Shown here piece after piece: positions 1-10,938 of a stretch of 64,000 bases of DNA. The translations under genes were made by a program, and so were the position numbers. This DNA comes from Primula veris. Taxonomy: Eukaryota > Streptophyta > Magnoliopsida > Ericales > Primulaceae. The notes below the pieces were generated by a model. That model had not been told where the DNA came from, did not search any database, and was given only the letters and a program-made list of their open reading frames with translations. Positions within the stretch are counted from its first letter, which is position 1, and each line of letters starts with the position of its first letter. Location: the NCBI GenBank assembly GCA_963682055.1, contig OY821746.1, forward strand, positions 12,513,992-12,577,991. The letters are read 5' to 3'.

Positions 1-432
1 AGTAGATAGGAGAGTAGCTAGAGAGTGACACAAAGTGTCCAAGAAGATCTGTTTTTCAAAATTTATGGTATTTAAAGTCTTCAAAATATAGCGGTTGATC
101 TGAAATTGAATCAAAAACCTGTACAAAATTTTACTCATAAATAAAAACCTATACTAAATTATACTCTCGCCTAATTGCTGGTTCCTCTACTATAAATCCA
201 TATCAACTTCACCTTTTTATGCTTGATTCTTTTCCCCAGTAAGTAATGCTTCTATAGATAGTGACCATATAATCTTTTCTGATTTCTATAGATGGTGATG
301 AAAATACGCATATATAATTACGTTTCCACAGTTTAATATTCACCAAGGATCTTGATTTGTCATTAGCCTCCTCTATATCTAAATGTAAATATTTCTATAA
401 GATCTTATCCTAAATGGAATTGAATGGTCTGA

Positions 433-531
433 ACAGAAGCCCTGGCCCAAAGGCTTTTAAGGCCCATAAACACGACTATATGTCCCATCAACGTAACCCT
501 AGTTGTTTAGGCCCATTGACACTTATATATA
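433..531 (+). promoter_or_regulatory. Promoter-like block: site II motifs, telo-box, TATA
   Basis: In about 90 bases there are a TGGCCC near 443, GGCCCAT at 471 and 510, a telo-box core AACCCTAG at 495-502 and a TATATATA run at 524-531. Site II (GGCCCA) plus telo-box pairs are known from plant housekeeping and ribosomal-protein promoters. The block is conserved in the diverged paralog at 8540-8638. No convincing reading frame follows: the ATG at 554 is closed after five codons. It is probably the promoter of a lost gene. That last step is inference. Confidence 0.5.
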
Positions 532-540
532 GCGGATGAA

Positions 541-1037
541 CATCACCATTGTCATGCCGCAGTTTCTTTAACTTCTCGAGTTTGATCTTTTCTTTCTCTT
601 GCATGACCTCTGTAATTCCTATAAAAAGAAAAGATTATGTGCGATAATGTTGATGATGAAAAAGGGATAAAGGAGAATAATATGCTAATGGAATCAATTA
701 CATACCGAATAAGGGATTTACCAGAGAAGAGGTATTCTATTTTACATTTCTGTCGTGAAATTTTCTTTCGTATTGTTTTAAGGAAGTATATGTACACCCA
801 ATTGCTTAAACTTTTCAAATATTGATAATGCATCTGGGTTTGTGTCTAAATCTGATAACAAATAAAGAGAATTCTAAAATGATAGCTAGTTTCAGCAACA
901 AAATAATTTCATGAATCTGCAACATGTTTTTGATATATTCTTCGTTCGCAAATTTACACTGTTTTTAAATTTAATTCCCCTGTCCTCAAGGTAAATCAAT
1001 CCATATGTCTTTATCAAGGGTTACGTATCATGGTTGT
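541..1037. other. Gene-free stretch after the promoter-like block
   Basis: AT-rich sequence with only short unsupported frames. The open frames at 552-833 (minus) and 637-825 (plus) match no family I know and reappear in B only because the whole block is duplicated. Confidence 0.5.
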
Positions 1038-1045
1038 TCCTTTCC

Positions 1046-1206
1046 GATGTTTTAAATAGCGTTATCGCTAACGTAGCATTTTTTCGAGAGCTACGCTAAA
1101 AACGCAAATATCGTAGCAAAATAGCGTTTTAGCGTAGGTAATTTTTTTTCGAAAACCGCTATATCGCGAAATGTTACGCAACATAGCGCGTTTTTTAAAA
1201 CAGTGA
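1046..1206. mobile_element. hAT-like MITE, 161 bp
   Basis: A short palindromic element bounded by the 8-bp direct repeat TCCTTTCC at 1038-1045 and 1207-1214. The ends are imperfect inverted repeats: GATGTTTTAAATAGCG on the left and the complement of CGCGTTTTTTAAAACAG on the right. An 8-bp target duplication fits the hAT superfamily. The interior is full of AGCG/CGCT motifs. B counterpart at 32734-32894. Confidence 0.7.
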
Positions 1207-1230
1207 TCCTTTCCAACGTTTAATCATATT

Positions 1231-1857
1231 CCATGTTGTAAAAAACGCGCTATGTTGCGTTATATTGCGCGAAATGGGAAAAAACGCATCGAAAAAACGC
1301 TATTTGGATAAAAAAAAACGCTAAATTCACGCTATTGGGACTAAAAGCGCAAAAAGCACGAAATTGCTGGACTGATAGCGTAAATAACGAGTTTTTAAAA
1401 CATAATACAGGGACTGGTAGTGTAAATACTAGTCTGGCCCCTATAGTTTGTAACACATCACAATTAGTCCATTTAGCATATAACATGTCACAAGTAGCCT
1501 CTATAATTAATAACATGTCACATATTCGCTTTTATAGTAAATACCATATCACAAATTACTTCATATAGTAATTAATATATCAAAAAAGCACATTTATCCT
1601 CAAATACTTAAAAAAACGTATATTTTTTTTAACCACACATGTCTACTTCTCTTTCTTTTCCCAAAAAAACCACAACTAATTCTTTTAACTTTTAATTTTG
1701 TTAACATAATTAGTATAAATTGTATGACTATAGTACTATATTGTTATATATTTAGGCAAAAAAATACACCGCAAAGCGCTATGTTGCTACGCTATTTGCG
1801 CTTTTACCATTTCTCTAAAAAAACGCTATAGTAGCGATAACTCTATTTAAAACATTG
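1231..1857. mobile_element. hAT-like non-autonomous element, 627 bp
   Basis: Flanked by the 8-bp direct repeat ATCATATT (1223-1230 and 1858-1865). The ends are imperfect inverted repeats of the same family as the element at 1046-1206: CCATGTTGTAAAAAACGCG on the left, and the complement of the right end reads CAATGTTTTAAATAGAG. There is no transposase frame inside. Confidence 0.65.
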
Positions 1858-1963
1858 ATCATATTATAGGTTGTAGTTAATTCTTTGATGAACAAGAAAA
1901 ACTTAATTCAATATACAAAAAACCTAGAGCTTGTACCAATGAAATAGCGTGTTAATGTATTAT

Positions 1964-2595
1964 TAGGGGTGCACTTTTTGTATCCATTTGTATCAGCCGA
2001 CCGATTTTCGAACCGAACCAAACAAGTTGGTACCGAAAGTTCGGTATACCGATTTTTCGGTACGGTACAACTGAACCAAACTTTAAAAGTCGGTTCGGTT
2101 TCGGTATTCATTTCGTATGTTTGGTACAATACCGAACCGAAACAAACATTAAAATTATAAAATATATAGAAATTTGATACGTCAAAGGTACTCCTAGTTG
2201 GACCTGGTCTAATAATTTAGTCGAGGTTTAATTTTCTTACGACTTACTTTTCTATTTACGAAGTCAAATACAATAATTTCGTGTTTCTTTATTTTCTTGT
2301 CTAATATTTTAAAAGAATTTTTATTTTATAAGTGTTTACTATTTTAATCAAGTTCACAATAAATGTAGCAAATATAATAATAGTTGTACACATTTTACTT
2401 TTTACAAACTTTTTTGTTATTTTATTGTTATCAAGAATTATCTTTTAATAATAATAATATTTCGGTATAAAAAGGAAAACCGAACCGTACGAACATTTTG
2501 AGTTCGGTTATGGTATAATTTTTTTCAAACCAAACAAATTCGGTTCGGTATCGGTATATGGTCAAAAAAGTCGGTACCGTACCAAATCTACCCCT
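1964..2595. mobile_element. hAT-like MITE rich in CGGTTCGGT motifs
   Basis: Both ends carry TAGGGGT / ACCCCT and are packed with opposing GGTTCGG and CCGAACC motifs, giving large inverted-repeat potential at 1985-2140 against 2460-2590. The flanks are ATGTATTAT on the left and ATGAGTATTAT on the right, which could be a target duplication with a 2-base indel. Short 'TAGGGGTG...TTCGGTTCGG' elements of this sort are common plant hAT derivatives. No coding sequence. Confidence 0.5.
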
Positions 2596-2606
2596 ATGAG
2601 TATTAT

Positions 2607-3029
2607 AGATGATATCTGATGTTGTACTTGATAGTTTTAAGGACATAAGTTTGAGGGGGGAACTTGGGATAAAGAGGAAGCGATTGCTAATAAGTTTCAG
2701 CATAATTCCCAAAAACACACAGAAACACATGATTCTCAGTTGGGGCCACTTTTATGATATCTGGGCAATCATGTCACTATCTTGTGATATGGAGCAAATT
2801 GAGTACTAAATACCACGTGCACCAATTTTAAATTCCAGTTTGTTCAACTACGTCAAGGAGGTTTTTCAAACATGTTTAGGCTTGAAATGTCTCATGTTTT
2901 TGGAGATTTTTTTATTAACACTTATTAATGGGAAATAGATGCAAAACAGTTGTTTTATAGGAAAGAAAAACATAGAATATGGTTGACGATCTTTTAGTCA
3001 ATATTTAACACTTTCAGGGTTTTTTCTTG
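2607..3029. other. No gene seen; part of an old duplicated block
   Basis: Unremarkable AT-rich sequence. From about 2890 it resembles 9970-10080, so it belongs to the older duplication layer. Confidence 0.4.
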
Positions 3030-3420
3030 ACAATAATCAACTTGCAGTCAAGGAGTAGCCTTCCAGAGCTTTCTTGAAGAGATTTCGGACTCCTCGTTGG
3101 TCTCGACATGCAACAGGTACGTATCTTCATCATTCCTTTACTTGGATCAATCGTAAAATCACCTCTCTCTCCCTCTCTCTCTCTCTATATATATATATGT
3201 ATGTATACTTCTCTCTCGTTCTAGAATGGAGGATTCTGATTCGTCGGAGGAAGAGACCGAGGAAGTGAATGACGGAAATGGGATGAAGAGGGTGGCAAAA
3301 GCTATAGAGAGATTAGGAGACATGTACGAAAGGGTAGAAGGGGAAAAACAAAAGCAAATGATTGAGATCAAGAAACAGAGGATGCAATTTGCTAAGGAGA
3401 TGGAGGTCCAGAAGATCGCA

Positions 3421-4266
3421 GGCAGCTGGGGAAAATTACAACTAGATACATAGGTAGTATAATTGATTAGACAAAAACATGTTTCTAATTAAATACATTT
3501 GACCTTCTATCAAACAAAGTTACAGCACATGCTTCTCTCTCTCTCACTATCCATTTCTCCCTCTCTCCCACTTTTTTCTACCATAATATTACCTTATAAT
3601 ACGTATTTTTTCCGACTTTTTTATTTACCAGCTTATCATATATATTTCTTCCCTTTCTTTAGGTCGATTATGAAATTTTGGATTTGATGTATTTTCATAT
3701 TTGGATCGACTTGTTGTACGTAAATATTGTTTTCGGGTAAATTAATCGTCTTATATTTTTGTAGATCTTTTATGCATTTTTTAAAATTTCGGTGTTACAA
3801 TTTATTTAATTTTGAAAATTAAGTTTTTTAATTTCAGATTATTTTAAAATTTTATTTCGATTTGTTTAAGATACTTATTTATTTTATAATAGAGATGATC
3901 GAGATTAAAGGGAGAAAGATAAAGAGGCTGGATTTTTCAACTAAAAAAAATCTTTTTTCACGCCAAAACCATAATTACAAAGTACAAACCGTAATTCAGA
4001 ATTACGGTTTACCTTTTTTTTTTGGTGAAAAATAAAATAAAAAGACAACTGTAAATCAGAATTACGGTTTGTAATTAAGATCTATGTTTTTGACGTAAAA
4101 ACAGATTTTTTACAGTCGAAAAATCCAGCCTCAATGATAAATAAGTGGAGGGAGAAACTAATTAAACGTGTGAGGAGAGAGTAATGGGAGAGAGAGAAAA
4201 CAAGTAACAATTGTGTGTGAAGTGAGATGGAATTTAAAAATCTATATCTAACTGTCTTTTTGCCTA
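3421..4266. repeat. Insertion splitting the trihelix exon
   Basis: About 850 bp absent from the paralog at 10230-10250. It contains CT-rich low-complexity DNA (3533-3570), the MITE at 3924-4132 and a GA-rich stretch (4148-4200). I could not define clean ends or a target duplication, so its class is unknown. B counterpart at about 35108-35952. Confidence 0.45.
3924..4132. mobile_element. MITE with perfect 15-bp terminal inverted repeats
   Basis: GAGGCTGGATTTTTC at 3924-3938 is the exact reverse complement of GAAAAATCCAGCCTC at 4118-4132. The inside is also palindromic, with CCGTAATTCAGAATTACGG near the centre. There is no coding capacity and no clear target duplication. The superfamily is uncertain. 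Confidence 0.7.
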
Positions 4267-4346
4267 TGCCGCTGTTCATGGACACTCAGAAGATACAGAA
4301 GAGTAAGCAGCCAAAACGCGCACGTTCTAAAGGCATTTGCAGCTAG

Positions 4347-5815
4347 CTAAGTGATCAAGGACTACATACTAATCTGACGTCACTATCGTAAGATATTGAT
4401 GATCATAAAGCCTGGGACGGATTAGCTAATCTTAATTAAGCCCTAGGCAGCACTAGGGCAGTATATCGTGTATAGTAGATATCTCAAGACCTTTCATTTC
4501 AATTTCATCTTAGGTAAAAAAATCCTAGGTCATTGTTATACCAAGAAAGGGTTCTTTAACACATGCTCAGTATCATCTGTCATGTTTAAGACATCGCCCA
4601 TGTTACCGGTCCTATATATTGCCAAACAACTTGAGTTCTCTTTTTCTTCTTCTTTTTCTTACTGTATTAGGCTAGGTCTTTCGGAATTTTGTCTATGTTT
4701 AGCTGACTATGAAGGTTAATAGACATCTTTCTTGAATACTCCCTGCATTTATTTCAAATATTTCCTGTTGCTTATATATGGTTCAAAATAAAAATAAAAA
4801 ACTCCTTTACTTGTGAACTAATTATCAGTTTATTTTATAATTGTTCTTGAAATTAAATCAAACCTTCCATATCAAGAGGATCAACTTATATAGAGTCTTA
4901 GACTTTCACTAAAGGAACACCAGATTCCTTTGATTACCTGCTCTAAGTTTTAGTAATTGCTTTTTAACTATTTGTCATGAAATTGAATGTACATGTGGTA
5001 AGAGGTCATGAGACTAACACGTTCCGGTCGGAGACTAATGAGTTAGAACCCTGAGCATTTGCCACTGAAGGAAAAGGGAAGCAACGGAACCGGGACAAGG
5101 TTGGGGAATTGGGAGGGGAAAATGGAAGTCAAATCTTTGGTTATTCCTGTGTCTTCATTTCAGTTTTTTTCAAAATTTCTGTAAACTTAAGTTTTTTGTT
5201 TAGTAGTAGAATTTGTGTTTGTAATTAAAATAAGTCGAATTGCCGTAGCATGTTTATGTTGTAAATTTGGAATAGGATGTATATCGTGCTTACCTTTTCT
5301 TCGTAATATTATTTGTTTTTTCCTATTATATTATACGCTTGTGAAATGTAAATATATAAAATACAAGATATTTGCGTTTGACCGCATAATATGTAACTTA
5401 TTTTCACAAGCCGAATCTGAAAATAAATTTAGGCTTAGTCAACAACACGGACTAAACTTGAGTAGCCTCAATTTGGTTAAATCGACTCCACAGACTGTTA
5501 CAGTTGGTCAATGTGACAAGTCAATTTCACTTCATTATTATAAAAATGCATATTATCAAAAAACGAGTATTCAAATTAGTTGCGTAGTGTCTTTTAGTCA
5601 AACACTTGGCACAAACAGAGTTACTTACAAGAATATACCTTCACAAGATTGATAATCTGTGTATGGTCAGCCTCGTTGCGCCTTTTAAACAAAAAAAAGT
5701 TTTTCGAGAGCGAAAACAAACTTCTAACCTTTTCTCAATTGAGGAAGAGACTAATTATCTTGCATAAAAGTTCTAATTAAGGAAAGCAAAACGAAGTCCT
5801 CGGGTTGAAAATAAG
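4347..5815. other. Gene-free stretch
   Basis: No family-level signal. The longest open frame, 145 codons at 5215-5652 plus, starts at a non-ATG codon, has low-complexity AT-rich codon use and no recognisable motif. It is kept in B (36900-37337) only as part of the recent duplication. From about 5640 the sequence has a diverged relative at 31025-31645. Confidence 0.5.
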
Positions 5816-5825
5816 TAAGCAAATA

Positions 5826-6218
5826 GGAAAATTTGTTAAAATGTTATCCAACCTATTAACTTTTAATGATTTGGTATCCAAGCTAACACACTTTCTAAAT
5901 TGGTATCCAATATATACATTTCGCTCTAATTTGTTATTCAACCTAACATTTTTTTTTTCTAATTTGGTATCCAACCTATGCGTTAAAAACCGATAATCGA
6001 AAACAGATTGAGTCCCTTAATTGGACGGTATACGTATAGATTGGGTAACAAATTAGAGCGAAACGTATAGGTTGGGTACCAAATTAGAAAAAAAAGTGTT
6101 AGGTTGGATATCAAATTAAAGCGAAATGTATAGGTTGGGTATCAAATTAGAAATTATGTTAGGTTGGTTACCAAATCATAAAAGCTGATAGGTTATGTGT
6201 CATTTTAGCATTTTTCCC
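5826..6218. mobile_element. Mutator-type MITE, 393 bp, with 10-bp target duplication
   Basis: Flanked by TAAGCAAATA at 5816-5825 and 6219-6228. The ends are long inverted repeats: GGAAAATTTGTTAAAATG on the left, and the complement of the right end begins GGGAAAAATGCTAAAATG. Repeats of the 'GGTATCCAACCTA' type run in both orientations through the element. A 9-11 bp target duplication and long inverted repeats fit Mutator-like MITEs. The diverged paralog keeps the unoccupied site, TAAGAAAATA, at 31216-31225. Confidence 0.8.
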
Positions 6219-6228
6219 TAAGCAAATA

Positions 6229-6942
6229 CTTCACAGCAATTTGTAGACGAAACAAGAGAAAGCTGAACTTAAAAACTACAGCAAAACAAGCCTCAAATTA
6301 AGTAATACAACGTATAAAAAGGCATATACTATACAACGATCCATACTTCCTTTATACACAAAAAGGACATGAAGGAAAGTACGAAGAAAAAAACTGTCCG
6401 TGGAATTGCAAAATAGAACCGTGGATACATGGTTAACTATAACGTATACTCAGAGATAGTAAGGTCCCCATCTCACGCAACATTTATTTAAATGCAACAA
6501 CGTTTAACACCAGTCAGCACCGATATGCAAGCAACAGAATTTCCTCAACCTTTTCCGTTTTGCTTTGGTAACTATGTGGGTATCATTTCCTATGGCGCTT
6601 GTGTGTTGCCTATCATCAACTTCGTTATTTTTTTTTTCAAAAATAAGGGACGATTCTACTCCTGTGCTATGAAAAGAAAAGGCATCACTTAAAGAAATAA
6701 GTTGAGAATCAAGTACTCTTAGCTTTCAGACCCCAATTACGCGAGGATATGTTTATAGTACATTTAGCATTACCCAGAAAATTGTGGCATACTTAAGAAC
6801 TAACCATTAGATTCAATACATCCCACAAGAATTTTGAAAATTATAGTTTGAAAATTATAGTGAAAAAATATATATATTTAACTATGACAGTACTACAGAG
6901 TACAAGGGTAAAAGATACTACTGGAAGCTTTTATAATATCGT
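6229..6942. other. Gene-free stretch; partly old paralog of 31240-31645
   Basis: Continues the similarity to 31240-31645 up to about 6622. Short open frames only, none with a recognisable motif. Confidence 0.4.
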
Positions 6943-6949
6943 GTTGCAA

Positions 6950-7086
6950 GTTAGAAAGCGCACTTCGTAGTGAAAAAACTCGATTCAAAGCTTAATAAAA
7001 ACTTAAAAAGCTTGTTTTTCCGCTTTTTAGGCCGCATATCTCTTACAAAAACGCTTTAGCTAAGATTTCGCTTTTTAAAACACTGA
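6950..7086. mobile_element. Small hAT-like MITE, 137 bp
   Basis: Bounded by GTTGCAA at 6943-6949 and 7087-7093. Its right end (CGCTTTTTAAAACACTGA) is the same kind of terminus as in the elements at 1046 and 1231, and the left end has GAAAGCGCA. B counterpart at 38616-38752. Confidence 0.5.
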
Positions 7087-7267
7087 GTTGCAACAAGAAC
7101 GATTTTTATGCATTTCCCAAAAATTTCACAAAACATGTTAGTCATCGTTATCTTATGTTTCTTAAATCAATAACCAGAGAGAACCATCTTCGTACATAAA
7201 ATCTCACAAAAATAGTGTTGATTAGCTAGAACGTGACTATATATATGTATATAAAATATAAAATTAC

Positions 7268-7416
7268 CTGGAGGACCGACTGCCGAAGCTGATTCTAAGC
7301 TTGTGCGAGATCTTCTCCATACTTTTCTCTGTCGACACTTTAGCGGAATCCTCACTTTTTAAACCTTCTTCAAAATCTTTAGAGTTTTCAATTTATCTCT
7401 TCGACGAGGAACTAAA
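7268..7416 (-). pseudogene. Possible exon remnant of an unknown gene
   Basis: On the minus strand a frame of about 49 codons (B copy: SSSSKREIENSKDFEEG, then KSMEKISHKLRISFG) ends at a good splice donor (AG then GTAATTT) at 7267/7268. Its composition looks protein-like and more GC-rich than the surroundings. In A one base change (7391, A for C) creates a TAA in the frame. B (38934-39082) is open. I do not recognise the protein and see no partner exon. It may be chance. Confidence 0.2.
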
Positions 7417-7420
7417 TTAT

Positions 7421-8172
7421 CTCACGATACTGGAATCGGAGTTTCTATATCACGAAGAGATGATTAAAGTCTCTAGTGCAAGTTTCACCGGAGGACTAAT
7501 ATGCACTTTACTTGTACTTTTCTCACTGCAAATTTTCTCCTTTTCCTTGTGAAGCATATTGTCGAGTGCTAGTTCATGGCTTGTGTTTTCATTTTCTTCT
7601 AATCAGGGGCAGCCCATCATTACGGGTTGTCCAAACCTTGAATCGTTTTTTTGCCCTTTATAATAATGTTGCATGGAAAAAAAACATACACAAAGTAGCA
7701 TTCAAACCTGGGAAAAACTAATTACAACTAGCACTAACAATTAGACTACACAACTACATGCGATTAAATACTCAATAAAAATTACTAATACTAGTAAACA
7801 GTATGAGTGGGCTTATATTGCCCATAAAAACAAATTGGTTTTGCATTACCCAAGACCCGAGCCTTGCTCGCCTTACCCCGGGACTGCCCCTGCTTCTAAT
7901 TCTCTAATTTCTTCAACTTTTACTTCCTCAATCTCGGAAACGGTTTAGGAACCAATAGCAACTTCATTTGCTGACGGAGTGTCATTTTGTAATTTTTGGT
8001 TGTAAATCGGTCTGTGTTTATTATTCGAGTATAAAGCTTTACGAATTCGACAGTGCAGAGAATCCTCTGAGGCCTTTTTAAAGTCTGTCACCTCTAGAGA
8101 CGCAGAAGCCACTTCTTGTTACAGAATCAACAGACACCAAAATTTTAAAAAATTAAAATCCTTAAGAAAAAA
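7421..8172. other. Gene-free stretch
   Basis: No supported gene. The plus frames at 7301-7721 are short and cross the exon-like minus frame. A GC-richer patch at 7855-7895 has no recognisable motif. Confidence 0.4.
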
Positions 8173-10262
8173 CATGTCTACTTATCCAAGAAGATCTATT
8201 TTTCAAATTGCCTTGTAATTGAAGTCTTCCAAATATAGCGTTCAATCTGAAATCGAAACAAGAACTTGTACTAAATTTACTCAGAAACAAAAATGTGTAC
8301 TAAATTTTACTCGGTCTTGGCTTTAATGTCGGAACGTCCATATCAACTTCACCTTTTTATGCTTTCATAGATTTTTTTTTTCCCGGTAAGTAACGCTAGA
8401 TGATGTTCATAACTTTTCTGATTTCCATAGATGGTGATGAAAATATGTACGCATATATAATTATGTTTCCAAAATTTTAATATTCACCGAGGATCTTGGT
8501 GATATGAACAAAGGTTCTTATTGGTACACCTGATCCCGACACCCATCCTGGCTCAAAGGCCTAGAGACCCATTAACACGACTATATGTCCGAGCAATGTA
8601 ACCCTAGTTGTTTAGGCCCATTAACACATCTATATAACGGACGAACATCATACTAGTTGTCATGCCGCAATTTCTTTTAACTTCTTGGAATTCATCTTTT
8701 GACCATTTGGTAATTCCTATAAGAAAAGGCTTATGTGTGATAATATTGATGATGAAAAAGGAAAAAGGAAAAAGGAGAATAATATGCTAATGCAATTACA
8801 TAGCGAATAAGTGACATCAGAAAACAGGTATTCTAATTTACATTTCTCTCATTAATTTTTTCTTTGGATCGCTTTAAAAAGTATATGTACACTCAGTTGC
8901 TTAAACAATTTATATCTTAATGCAACAGGATTTGTGTCTAGATATGTTAAAAAATTAAGAGAATTCTAAAATGGTAACCGGTAGAGTGGGACCGGTTCGG
9001 TTATGTTTTTTTCAAAGATAAAACCAAATCGGGACCGGTTTTATCGGTTCGAAATGGTTAGGAACAAGGTTTTCCGGTTTGAAACGTTTTTTTTTTTTTT
9101 TTCCGCTTCGAAACGGTTTTTAACTTAAACTAATTTTACTGATTTTTTTTTATAATTCATTATTATCATGCAACATTTCTTGGTAACTTAATTTTTATTC
9201 TTGTTTTGAGATATATTTAATCCTAATGTTTTACAGATAACAATATTGTAAAATTACAGGTTCTTTCTTACTTCCCCGTAAAATATTTTCCAGAGTTTAA
9301 ATTCCTGTGAAGCGACACAAACATAGCCTAAGTGTTTGCTTTTAAAAGTATGTGAATGTTGTTTGGTAAACAGTTTAAAATTATACTTAAAAAGAAAATT
9401 GTTGTTTGATAGAAACTTTCATACTTTTATTTTTTATTTATTAAAATTTGTTATAACTTTTTATTTTATTTTATACTAGTATTTACTATTCTATCATACA
9501 ATAAATGAAATAATTGTTTTACAACTCAAAACTTGATTTTCGTTTAAAGAACTATAAACAAGCATCCTTGTTACGATTTAGTTTTAAAACAATAACACAA
9601 CCTTTAAAACAATAACTTTTTACAATTTAGAACGATCAAAAAGATAAAAAAGGAGACCGGTGCCTCACTCATATGCCACAATGGTCTCTTTTTACTTTTC
9701 TTGCATAAGTAACATAATAAATATTTATAATAAGTAAGGGTTTGCTTGATTTGTTTTTACTATAACTATACGTCATCCTATATTTGAATTTAACCCCCAA
9801 ACATCATTATTTATGAGTAAAAGTATCTGTATACAATTATATTTATTTCGGTTTACAGTTATATTTTGGTTTACTGATTTTTCAGTTTACGGATTTTTTC
9901 GGTTTCGGTTTCAAAACTATAAACCAAACCATGTTTTTCGGTTTACGGTGTTTTTCGGTTTCAGTTTAGGATTGTCTCATGTTTCTAGAGAATTTTTTCA
10001 TTAGCCCTTATTAATTGCAAAGAGATGCAAAACAGTTGTTTCATAGAAAAAAGAACTTAGAATCTGATTGACGATCTTTTACTCAATATCTAATACTTTG
10101 GGGGTTTTTTCTTGACAATATTTCACTTGCAGTCGAGGAGTAGCCTTCTAGAGGCTTTCTCGGAAATAGGCAGAGGGGAAAAACAAAGGCAAATGATTGA
10201 GCTTGATGCACTTTGCTAAGAAGACGGAGGTTCAAAGGATGCAGCTGTTCATGGACACTCAG
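8173..10262. repeat. Old, diverged copy of the unit's left end
   Basis: 8173-8990 aligns by eye with 30-880 (TCCAAGAAGATCT, the promoter-like block, the GATGATGAAAAAGG stretch) and 9970-10262 aligns with 2890-3430 plus 4272-4290. Divergence is clearly greater than between A and B, and the middle has been replaced by other AT-rich DNA, including a GGTTCGG-type patch at 8985-9110 and 9845-9965. This marks an earlier tandem duplication with a spacing of about 8.1 kb. Confidence 0.65.
8540..8638 (+). promoter_or_regulatory. Promoter-like block, diverged paralog
   Basis: Older paralog of 433-531. It keeps AACCCTAG at 8600-8607, GGCCCA at 8615-8620 and a TATATAA box near 8631, while the surrounding bases have diverged and the upstream GGCCCAT has become GACCCAT. 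In B this block is lost in the 1.29-kb deletion. Confidence 0.4.
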
Positions 10263-10502
10263 TGTTGGACCGGAAATGATTGTCGAACAACAAACTTTTT
10301 TATTATACTCTTATTTTGTGTTATCTCACAAATGTAGTAATAACACTTATTTATACTAAAACCATAAACTCAAATGTAGGAAAATAAAAAGTGATAGGTT
10401 ACATGAAAGTAAAGAGTTGTTAACTTCAAAATAGCATAAAGGCTAAATAGTAAAGCCAAATAAGTTACAAAATTAAAGTCAAACAACTTATAATTTTCAA
10501 CA
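10263..10502 (-). mobile_element. 3' LTR of a Ty1/copia remnant
   Basis: A 240-bp LTR. On the minus strand it runs TGTTGAAAATT...GGTCCAACA, and it is preceded on that strand by a polypurine tract (GTTTAAGTGGGAG) directly after the pol frame. The left border is at CACTCAG of the trihelix remnant, so the element inserted into that gene fragment. No second LTR was found to the right. Confidence 0.65.
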
Positions 10503-10509
10503 CTCCCAC

Positions 10510-10938
10510 TTAAACTTTTTTGATAACTCCGAGTAAACTCCTCAATATTCGAAATTCTTCATACTTGAGAGCCTTTGTAAAATTATCCGCTACTTGATCT
10601 TGTGATTTCGCATATTTCATTTCAACTTCCTTTTTTTCACCATATTCACAACTTGTCTTAGTTTCGATCGCATTTTCTTCAACCGCGACAAGCTTCATAA
10701 ACATTTCGGTCGATGTGTAGCGCTTTCCACATATTTGTACTAAACTGACACACTTTGTACAATATGTCATCTTCGTCGTGTAATCTTTTTCTTTCATATC
10801 TCGGGATTTGGATTTATCATAATTCACAAATCTAAGATTATCCATCTCACACTTATCGAAATATAGACACATGTCTACCCATCCCGTATCGAAATTAGTA
10901 TTCTCCAAAACAAATTGTTTCCCATTTTCATGTACCAT
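10510..10938 (-). pseudogene. Ty1/copia pol C-terminus (RNase H end)
   Basis: A 142-codon minus frame. Its last part, YAKSQDQVADNFTKALKYEEF then LRSLLGVIKK, is the conserved C-terminus of copia RNase H (family pattern ADIFTKPL...LRxxLGV). The N-terminal 90 residues do not match the RNase H fold, so there is probably an internal deletion joining an earlier gag or pol piece. It lies eight bases from the 3' LTR, as expected for pol. No integrase or RT domain is present upstream. B counterpart at 46803-47231. Confidence 0.6.

Larger units (their letters stand above)
3030..4346 (+). pseudogene. Trihelix (ASIL-type) transcription factor, broken 3' part
   Basis: The frame at 3226-3420 starts with an acidic DSDSSEEE tract, then a coiled-coil-like helix with AIERLGDMYERVEGEKQKQM and KQRMQFAKEMEVQ. 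This is the C-terminal region of ASIL-type trihelix proteins. The family continuation, LFMDTQKIQKSKQPKRARS, appears at 4272-4343 followed by TAG. Between them lies an 850-bp insertion carrying stop codons. A likely intron (donor after CAACAG at 3115, pyrimidine-rich tract, acceptor TTCTAG at 3224) precedes the acidic exon. The DNA-binding trihelix domain is absent upstream. The diverged paralog at 10130-10262 has the last two pieces joined (ATGCAGCTGTTCATGG), showing that the split is secondary. Confidence 0.65.

Noticed and set aside
5215..5652. 145-codon open frame present in both A and B
   Set aside because: No ATG start, AT-rich composition and no motif. Its presence in both copies follows from the recent duplication and is not evidence of selection.
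7855..7895. GC-richer patch considered as organellar or rRNA insertion
   Set aside because: Too short and without recognisable rRNA, tRNA or plastid gene sequence.
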